The notes below the pieces were generated by a model. It did no database searches. It saw only the letters and a list, made by a program, of their open reading frames with translations, and was not told where the DNA came from. Positions 57,114-64,000 of a stretch of DNA of 64,000 bases are shown here, piece by piece (position 1 is the stretch's first letter; each line of letters begins with the position of its first letter). Source of the DNA: Cryoendolithus antarcticus (lineage: Eukaryota; Ascomycota; Dothideomycetes; Cladosporiales; Cladosporiaceae); the NCBI GenBank assembly GCA_002077065.1, contig NAJO01000059.1, positions 62,001 through 126,000 on the forward strand. The letters run 5' to 3'. A program made the position numbers and the translations under genes.

Positions 57114-57882
57114 TCAGTACTGCGTTCCTATCCGCCTCGCCACCTCCTCCCCGAGCAACTGTGGATGCCGATAGACACTTGGCATCAGCCCAATCCCAAT
57201 CGCCCGCCTCACAGGCTTGGCCATGCGTCGCTGGTTCCGTGGTCGAAGTCCGGTGTCGCGAGAATGTTTGATCCGCCCGAAATCAGTCGTGTATTCTGCT
57301 GTGAGGGAGAAGTTCTGCATGCACATTAGCACCACCCCTCCGCTGGACCTAGATGTAGGGGAGATGTACCTTGTATTCAGCACGTGGATCTATGGCAAGC
57401 GAGTCCAACACATCATGCCTCGGCCTCCCCTTATGTTTCACCCGTTTCCACTTCGCTGCTTCCACTCCACTGAGATCATGCGGCGCGTAGACATCGCCTA
57501 CCCGCCATCGCCGGAATTGCTGTAGTTCGTAGTCTTTCCTTGCCAAGTTCCTGGCTAGTTGCGCGAGCACCGGCGCGGATTTCTGTCGTGCCTGGGTAGT
57601 AGAGGCGATTTGGTGGAGGAGTGAGGTTGCGAGGGCTGTGCTTGGCGTTGCTGGGGTCTGGGGGGAGGCGTCGGTGGAGGAGGGAGCGGTGGGAGATGTG
57701 GGATTAGGTGTTCGGGAGGGTGGAGGTTGGAATGGTGTCTGGAGGGAGGCTGCGAGGGTTGAGGCGGAGGTGGGGGGTCGGGTTGACGGTGGAGGGCGGG
57801 TGGAGGTTGCGACGCCGCGGCAGTGGGTACAGATGTTGGAGGGGGATAGGGCGAGGCGCTTGAAGGCGCGTTCGAGGGACAT
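57114..57882 (-). CDS. RSM18: Mitochondrial small-subunit ribosomal protein bS18m
   Basis: Component of the mitochondrial ribosome small subunit. Two exons (57882-57370 and 57314-57114), with a 55-nt intron GTACAT...ATGCAG, give 237 residues. The N-terminus is basic and low in acidic residues (MSLERAFKRLALSPSNICTH), as expected of a mitochondrial targeting sequence, followed by a Pro/Thr/Ser-rich spacer. The conserved S18 core lies in the second half and exon 2: RWRVGDVYAPHDLSG, then NFSLTAEYTTDFGRIKHSRD, TGLRPRNQRRMAKPVRRAI and the C-terminal GLMPSVYRHPQLL. Exon 2 alone would not be recognisable without the splice at EYK|NFSL. The gene is divergent from the PPR gene 239 bases away. Confidence 0.9.
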
Positions 57883-58121
57883 GATGGCTGTGTAGGGTTG
57901 TTTGCTGTTCAACGTTGAAGCTGAGGTGTGGGTGTTGTCTCGACTCCTCCGAGATGTCCGCGTTTTATGCGGGACATTGATTGACCTCATCATCATTGGA
58001 GCTCTACCCATGGCAGTCGCAGCCACTCCATGACGGATGTACAGGCCATTGGACTAGCTGGATCCGTTTATAATGTACATACGCATATGACTGGAAGAGT
58101 CACTGGATAGCCACAGGCAAG
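57883..58121. promoter_or_regulatory. Bidirectional promoter of two mitochondrial genes
   Basis: 239 bases separate the divergent ATGs of the bS18m and PPR genes, so one short region must drive both. The functions match (mitochondrial gene expression), so co-regulation is plausible. No specific motif is claimed. Confidence 0.5.
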
Positions 58122-60683
58122 ATGCCATCCCACCTGACCCGCCATGTCTTCCGCGCCATCATCGCCAACGAACCCATCGTCTCACGTGGATGTCTACGGA
58201 GGGTACACACGGGCAATACTAGGACCACACTGAATGGCTCACGACATGTCACGAGGGTGAGGAGTCCTCTCCGGGTTCATGGAACAGAGCAGCGGAGGTC
58301 TCTTTTCGGCCTGAGCCTCTTCCGATCAAAACCACCCCGCGACTCCAAGGATGTCAACTACGAGCCCGGCATCGAGAAGCTGATGGAGTACGCCAAGATG
58401 GAGCGTATGCGTGCTCGACTACCACCCGTAGAGGATATCATCCAAGCCTGGCAACAATTCATTGGCGTCAAGAAGGCCAAGCGGGACAGGGTACAGGACA
58501 CGCAAGCCGTCCTGCTGCTACAGACACTTCGGTACTTGAGACGAGAGGCGAAGTCACAGGGCGAAGTTGTAGCACTAGACAAGGAAGTGCTGCTTCGAGC
58601 TGCCAAGAGGACTAGTCTCGAGCCTGTTGCACAGAATACTGTGTACGTGGACTTGGCTCGCGAGCTTCATGAGTGCTTGTCGGCATTACCTTTGAGTGCT
58701 GAGCACAAGGCCTTGTCCTTTGAGTGGTATCTTGGTGCACTGTGCAGCAATGGGCAGACTGAGCAGGCGCAAGATCTGCTGCTTGATCAGGGTACAGCAG
58801 AGCTGAGAGCGGATACCGACGTGGCCCAAGATGGTCTCGCGACACTCGGTGGCTCAGCCATGCGTAGCAATACTCAGCAGCGCTTAGCTGTCCAATGGGC
58901 CAGAATACTGAAAGGTTTCGCTCGCGAGCGCAATGAAGAGGGGTTGTTTGCCACGCTCGACCAGATGCGCGACCTCGGACTCGATACTACGTCGAATCGA
59001 GTGGCTCAGGTCATGATTCGGCACCACATGCTCACTGATGATGTCGAGGCTGTCAAGCATTGGTGGAGTATCCTGCGACCTCACGTTGCGGAAACGTCAC
59101 CAGATCGTGTCGACGATGAAGACCCGGAGAAAGTGCTACGACGCCTTTTGAGATGGTGCATGAAGACCGACAATGCACAATTCGGACATAATGTCGTCAA
59201 AGATGTCGTAGACCGGCACCCGAGTAAGTACATATGGGACTCCGTCTTCCTCTGGGCCGCGGGCACAAAGAAGAGCGTTGACGAGATTGGGCGAATGATG
59301 GACGTCATGGAGAGTGTGAATGAAAGGATCTCAAACCACCTCACAGGCGAACAGCGATACGCGGACATAACGACCATCAATCTGCTGGTTGAGTATGCTG
59401 TTTCCCAGAACGATCCCTACATGGCCGAGCGCTTCATCACCCTCGGTCAGCAGCGCAGCATCGAACCCAATGCCAAGACTTTCACGCTGCAGATGGACTA
59501 TCGTCTGAGTGTAGGCGACGTCGATGGCGCGCTCGTAGCCTACCAACACCTTCAATCTTCCGACATCCAATCCCACACCGGCGATATTGCCGCCGTCAAT
59601 CGCTTGATCGTCGCACTATGCGGCTCAAAGCGCCACGATTTTGACACGATCATGAACGTCGCGGCAGACCTATCAGACCGCTCTGCGCGCTTCGAACCCA
59701 TCACAGTCTCTACACTATCAATCCTGCACCTCTCTCGCGACGAGATACACGACGTGGCTGATCTACTCAACACCCACGCTTACAGCTACTCTTCTGCCGA
59801 GCGTACATTAATCCGCGAAAACCTCATCGCCTTTAGTCTAGATCTGAGAACGCAGACGTCGCGCGCTTGGGATACCTACACCCTCCTCCGCAGCATCTTC
59901 GACGAGATGCCTCGCTCGGAACGCACAGATCTCATGCTCTCCTTCTTCGCCCGCCATAGACCAGACATGGCAGTCCACGTCTTCCAGCACATGCGCGCGC
60001 ACTCCCGCGAGGAGACGATTCCGAACGCGTCAACTTACATCTCAGCTTTCGCCGGCTGTGCGAAGCTGAAGGACCTCGAAAGTCTGGAAGTCGTACACAA
60101 CCAGCTCAAGCTCGATTATAACTTAGATGTCACGACGACTATGCGCAACAGCTTGATGCTATCTTATACCGCCTGCGAGATGCCGAGACGGGCGCTGGAC
60201 TTCTGGGACGAGATTGTAGCGAGTAGGGAGGGACCGAGTGTCAGCTCTGTGCATGCAGCGCTGAGGGCGTGTGAGAAGAGTCCCTTTGGCGACTTGAAGG
60301 GACGGAATATCTGGGCACGCTTGCGGCGGAATCACATCGAGCTTTCCACCGACCTTTGGGCCTCTTACATCGCTGCCTTAGCAGGCAACGGTGATAATGA
60401 GCTCGCAATCTCCACCCTTGAGGAAGCTATTGAGAAAGGCGAGCTCAACCTCGGCAGTGCGAAGGTCTGGAAAGATGGCGGTGTTGGAGGGCCTGTCGAT
60501 GGCGGCGTGCTGGTGCTGGGGAGTCTGTATAGTGCTGCGCCGGGGCAGGTGAAGCAGCAGGAGATTGAGGCGTGGGCCAAGGAGCAGCATCCGGAGGTTT
60601 GGGAGAGGGTTGAGGAGGTTGGGTGGGAGGAGGATGAGAATGGGATGAGAGCGGTGAGGGTGGAGAGGGGCATGGAGCCTTGA
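58122..60683 (+). CDS. Mitochondrial pentatricopeptide-repeat (PPR) protein
   Basis: An 853-residue single-exon protein. The N-terminus (MPSHLTRHVFRAIIANEPIV) is basic and amphipathic, fitting import into mitochondria. The body is built of degenerate helical repeats of about 35 residues. Examples of repeat-like units are NTVYVDLARELHECLSALPL, NAKTFTLQMDYRLSVGDVDG, NASTYISAFAGCAKLKDLES and TTMRNSLMLSYTACEMPRRA. A conserved early segment (PPVEDIIQAWQQFIGVKKAK) is seen in fungal mitochondrial PPR proteins of the translation-activator or complex-assembly kind, such as the CYA-5/PET309-like and CIA84-like groups. I cannot place it in one of them. It is probably an RNA-binding factor for a mitochondrial transcript. 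A decayed copy of its last ~95 bases occurs at 63134. Confidence 0.82.
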   Translation: MPSHLTRHVFRAIIANEPIVSRGCLRRVHTGNTRTTLNGSRHVTRVRSPLRVHGTEQRRSLFGLSLFRSKPPRDSKDVNYEPGIEKLMEYAKMERMRARLPPVEDIIQAWQQFIGVKKAKRDRVQDTQAVLLLQTLRYLRREAKSQGEVVALDKEVLLRAAKRTSLEPVAQNTVYVDLARELHECLSALPLSAEHKALSFEWYLGALCSNGQTEQAQDLLLDQGTAELRADTDVAQDGLATLGGSAMRSNTQQRLAVQWARILKGFARERNEEGLFATLDQMRDLGLDTTSNRVAQVMIRHHMLTDDVEAVKHWWSILRPHVAETSPDRVDDEDPEKVLRRLLRWCMKTDNAQFGHNVVKDVVDRHPSKYIWDSVFLWAAGTKKSVDEIGRMMDVMESVNERISNHLTGEQRYADITTINLLVEYAVSQNDPYMAERFITLGQQRSIEPNAKTFTLQMDYRLSVGDVDGALVAYQHLQSSDIQSHTGDIAAVNRLIVALCGSKRHDFDTIMNVAADLSDRSARFEPITVSTLSILHLSRDEIHDVADLLNTHAYSYSSAERTLIRENLIAFSLDLRTQTSRAWDTYTLLRSIFDEMPRSERTDLMLSFFARHRPDMAVHVFQHMRAHSREETIPNASTYISAFAGCAKLKDLESLEVVHNQLKLDYNLDVTTTMRNSLMLSYTACEMPRRALDFWDEIVASREGPSVSSVHAALRACEKSPFGDLKGRNIWARLRRNHIELSTDLWASYIAALAGNGDNELAISTLEEAIEKGELNLGSAKVWKDGGVGGPVDGGVLVLGSLYSAAPGQVKQQEIEAWAKEQHPEVWERVEEVGWEEDENGMRAVRVERGMEP

Positions 60684-61450
60684 TAGACGACGGTTCAGTA
60701 TTGCACGGACCTGTCTGAAAGCCTACGTGCTCCGTCACACACTTCAATAGTCGTGGCGGTCCCTCGGTGTGTTCCCACACCGTCTCACGTGTGAAACAGG
60801 ATGTCACCACATTGGGACTAGCATAGGGCCACGTATCATGGCGTTGATATCGCGAGTCGTTGGTCGGAGTCGTGGCTGGAGATATGCGCTCACAATTGGT
60901 TAACAAGCTGATTGACACCTGTACACACTCATGCACGCTCAGCATAGCCGCATTGTGCTTCATGGGAAGCCATGGAGTATCATGTCATCGTATCGTGCGT
61001 TATACAATTGTTGTGCTCTCCAGTAGTGTTACATCGTGTGAGCCACGTCAAGCGTTCATCAAATGAGTAAATGTAGCGCGATTCCTACGATTGTGGGACA
61101 TATTTCCCACGACCTTTCCTGCGGTCTGCCCAAGGTGGAAGTCATTAAAGATTGCAACAACGATAGATACAGGACATTGTTCTGCCAATCCATGCGACGC
61201 GCGCAAGGTAGGCGAGGATATCGGAGGCACTTAAGGAACCCACCGAACTGGACTATTCGCGCGTTCGCCTATGCCTTACGCACAAGGCAAAACTGACACT
61301 GAAGCACATGGCTGGTCAGCCACTATATTCGTTGATCGATAAAGGTGCCGTCGATTCCATTTCCAGGCCAAGCACACCTTCATCTTCGAACCATCTGGCT
61401 GTCGCTTCGACTTCTCGACCAGCCTGTACTATAGGAGACATTCTTCAGGC
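60684..61450. other. Intergenic, no supported gene
   Basis: Region between the PPR gene and the small membrane-protein gene. The short frames here look incidental. The matching interval downstream (63229-63921) is of similar length. Confidence 0.5.
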
Positions 61451-61736
61451 ATGACCATGGACTCAAGTACCCTCATTCAACTACTGTTTGGACTGATCGC
61501 AAGTCTACTCGGCATAGGAGCGATCTGGATAGCTTGGAAAGCCGCAAGAGGTATGATCAACTTCAGCTGCATACATGTCAACCAAGTGCTGACGATTGTC
61601 TGCATCAGGTCACTGCAGCCGGTCTCAACACACAACAGCCCTTCTCCCACTGCACGAGCCGCTGGATCGATCCTCTCCCAGCCGTCGCCTACGGATGATG
61701 CTCGAGATTGATGACGGAGGACTGGTGTTGCGGTAG
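61451..61736 (+). CDS. Small single-pass membrane protein, copy 1
   Basis: Two exons (61451-61550 and 61609-61736) give 75 residues from ATG 61451, or 73 from the second ATG at 61457. The 58-nt intron is GTATGA...GCATCAG with a GTGCTGACG branch. The N-terminus is one hydrophobic segment, DSSTLIQLLFGLIASLLGIG, then AIWIAWKAARG. A short basic and then acidic tail follows (PLHEPLDRSSPSRRLRMMLE, then IDDGGLVLR). An alternative acceptor at 61619 gives a different and less protein-like tail ending in TGA. The outline (MD..LxQLLxGxIA..) reminds me of short hypothetical membrane proteins in Dothideomycetes, but no function is known to me. A related copy begins at 63922. Confidence 0.65.
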
Positions 61737-63133
61737 CTGAAGTGGAGGGCGTATGAAAAGGTCGAAGCTAGGTACGTCAGTATGCCAACCCCGATGGCTC
61801 CTTGTGCCCAGCGCGCACTCTTGTGTAAAGCTTCGACCACCGTGCATGGGGAGGAGGCTGAGCGTAGGATCGACGACCTTCTGTTTCGTATGGATGTTGA
61901 TGGCAGGCACCCGTCGTGGGCGTATGTTTGGCGTGTGGTGGTGCTCGGCCGTGTGGGGACTGTACTTGTATGCAACGATGCGTCGAGCCCACTGCCCTTC
62001 TTACGTGCTCAAGTGAGGACGAATTTGAGCCATGGCCGCTTTTGAGTTCTACGAAATGCACGGTCACATGTCGCAAATGTTGAGTTGCCCGAACAACACG
62101 CAGATGCAAAGGCGCCGAATCACAGCGTCGGTTGAGCGAGTGGAGGGCTGCACTGAAAGCCCCTATGCTTCTCTGTATGTCTGAAACGCAAAACACGGCC
62201 AGACTTGCCCGGCTGTGCAGCAATAAGTGATTTTGTAATTATGAATGGCGGAATACGGCGAAGCTGGGGGCAGCGAATCGTAGCTCTCCCGTCTGGCAGT
62301 GCATTGCAATCTAGCTGTGGCTCACGCGTCATTGAAAGCGCAGGTGTGCTTACACCCTGACGTGTAGCCGGATCGTAGAAGGCGACTTGAAGCCATCACT
62401 TCCTCATTGACTGCCGGGTACATTCGCCACGCCCAGAGTGTGAACACAGTGCGACATTGATCCAAGCGGAGGCAGGCAGCCCATCGGCGGAGATGGACTT
62501 TGGATGAGCGGACCAAGGATAGAGGTAGACCAGTAGGTATTGTCTGTCGTGCGTGTATGTATGGGTACCGACGATCATTAGTTGACGCCAGAAGACTGGA
62601 GAAGCCCCTATGTTCGTGCAGTTTAATGTTCGTCGAGTAGCTCAATACTGCCCTCCCTATGTTTCTGGCTTGCATATGAGTCTGCCTACATGTGATTAGA
62701 GTTGCAACGTACCTACCTTCTCTTCCCGAGAGACCAGCCGCACCGGTTTATCGGGGTTGCAGCGATCATTGCTTATCTTCACCGCTGTTGGGCCGAAGCT
62801 GATGCTTGAGTGATAGATGAGGTCGTTATCCTATGGGCAGAGCCTCGAGGCGTGCGTTACGCTGTGGACGGAACTCCCAGAGGGCTTGTCTGCCTCGTTC
62901 ACAAGGCATCAGTGCATAGGACTGTAGATTGCCGCAAGCTGACGGTGCCTGATCGCCGAGGCGACATCGATCTTGGCGTGCATGCAGGTGTCCAAGGTTG
63001 ACCGCTGCGCTGCCAGAATTTAAGAAAGGATGGATCTGCTGCGTTGATGTTGTTAAGCCTCCTCCTTTCTATCCTGATAACTTTACCGGACTCCTAGAAT
63101 GCTGTCCACGGCCGCTTTCGCACCATTTCACCG
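61737..63133. other. Gene-poor region between duplicated blocks
   Basis: About 1.4 kb. Open frames at 61753-62223 overlap on both strands and show no domain. I see no terminal inverted repeat or transposase remnant by eye. Confidence 0.45.
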
Positions 63134-63228
63134 CCTGAGGTTGGAAGAGGGTTAAGGTGGTGGGCTGGGGGAAGAATGAGCCTGAGTTGAGAGCTGTGAA
63201 GGTGGAGAGGAGAGTCGAGCCGTGATGA
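63134..63228 (+). pseudogene. Decayed copy of the 3' end of the PPR gene
   Basis: Hand alignment to 60590-60685 (the last ~95 bases of the PPR gene) matches at roughly three quarters of positions, with one gap, and preserves the order of words up to the stop (gtggagagg...gagcc.tgat). The copy has several in-frame stops. Many differences are G-to-A. The G-rich composition raises chance similarity, but a second matching element at 63922 with similar spacing supports a real duplication. Confidence 0.5.
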
Positions 63229-63921
63229 CAATATTAACCCAGTCAAACAAAGCATCAAGGTCAGGAGATGATGCGCCGAATCGTAATAGCAACATTTACA
63301 CCGTCCAGCGCAATGTCAAAATTCAATCCAGAGCATGCTTAGGACAGTCAACAGGGCGAGAAAATCACTGTGCTGTGTGTGAATTGCATTTGTGTTCTGC
63401 GGCTTGACCTCCCTGGGAACCTCAGGAGGACCACCAAGTGCACCCCACGCCAATTTGAACATCACATGAACCTTGTCACTGTGAGGCTCTTCATGACGCA
63501 CCGCCCGTTCGCAGCATGGGAGAACCTGTCATGACCATCTCGCCGCAGCAGCTTGTATGTGCCCGCGCTGTTTCATCCCTTACAACGTGCTGTCAGAAGT
63601 CGTGGGACTCAGGTCTGCTGTGACTGGGGTTGTAGAGCTTTGGCATGCTGTCAAAAGTCCTGAGAGTAGACATTGGACTTTGGCATGCCACGTGACGTGG
63701 TCGAACCGTTTACTTTCCACGACTCCCGCACATATCCAACGCGTTCTCATTGGTCGCAATGCGCAGGTAGCCTCCACTTCTGTGTTGAAGTTCGCGGCAC
63801 CTTTACACCATGTGGTCTCGCTCAAGACCCAGTCGTAAACACATTGACGGAAACGAAAGAACTCTCAAATACATGAGCAATAAAGCACCTACGTGCCATA
63901 CCCTATCATTTGCTTGAACAA
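63229..63921. other. Intergenic, no supported gene
   Basis: Region between the decayed PPR tail and the second small membrane-protein gene. No domain-bearing frame is seen. Confidence 0.45.
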
Positions 63922-64000
63922 ATGGACGCCAACACCCTCGTACAACTACTGTTTGGCCTGATCGCAAGTGTTCTGGAAATCGGAGGTATATGGATGGCAT
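63922..64000 (+). CDS. Small single-pass membrane protein, copy 2 (runs off window end)
   Basis: From ATG 63922 the frame reads MDANTLVQLLFGLIASVLEI and continues to the window end. It matches copy 1 (from 61457) at 61 of 79 bases by hand count without gaps, with 26 codons visible. Substitutions are largely at third positions or conservative, so this copy looks maintained rather than decayed. The intron and tail lie outside the window. Confidence 0.6.
   Translation, partial: MDANTLVQLLFGLIASVLEIGGIWMA

Overview
The window is nuclear DNA from a filamentous ascomycete. Introns are mostly 45-75 nt with GT...AG ends and CTNAC-like branch points. Genes sit on both strands with short intergenic gaps, and the gene set is typically fungal (ATG26-type sterol glucosyltransferase, HET-domain protein, CBM1 protein, SAGA subunits). 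The overall flavour fits Dothideomycetes, perhaps Capnodiales/Mycosphaerellales, but that placement is inference from general impression, not from a search. I resolve 28 protein-coding loci. One is frameshifted and two run off the window edges. I recognise no rRNA, tRNA, CRISPR array or intact transposon.

Layout. 1-6 kb: 3' part of a sterol 3-beta-glucosyltransferase gene, then an alpha/beta hydrolase. 7.7-16.2 kb: ammonium permease, nitrilase, the SAGA subunit ADA1/HFI1 and an NCS1 nucleobase/allantoin-type permease; both permease genes have GATAAG motifs upstream. 17-20.3 kb: a PRISE-type reductase facing a CYP52-like P450. 20.7-28.8 kb: HAK/KUP potassium transporter, PDAT (LRO1), NatC catalytic subunit NAA30 and an NmrA-like reductase. 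28.9-34.4 kb: GMC oxidoreductase, a probably GPI-anchored SGNH esterase and a secreted CBM1 protein. 34.8-35.4 kb: a histidine phosphatase gene broken by a 1-nt frameshift. 36.1-44.2 kb: a FUSC/aromatic-acid-exporter-like membrane protein, then DPH5, SPT3 and DPH7. 45-54.4 kb: lipocalin-like protein, a large mucin-like single-pass membrane protein and a HET protein, separated by gene-poor stretches. 55-60.7 kb: CCCH zinc-finger protein, then a divergent pair of mitochondrial genes (bS18m and a PPR protein). 60.7-64 kb: a tiny single-TM protein gene, followed by a decayed copy of the PPR gene tail and a second copy of the tiny gene, which together look like an old duplication.

How the genes relate. 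Most are independent housekeeping or accessory genes. The functional groupings visible are nitrogen scavenging (ammonium permease, nitrilase, NCS1 permease), diphthamide synthesis (DPH5 and DPH7 flanking SPT3), SAGA (ADA1 and SPT3) and mitochondrial gene expression (bS18m and PPR sharing a promoter). No complete new multi-gene system is evident. The most unusual signals are at the gene-structure level: an in-frame continuation of ADA1 past its stop, a 14-nt micro-exon, competing splice acceptors, the frameshift, and the duplicated tail region.
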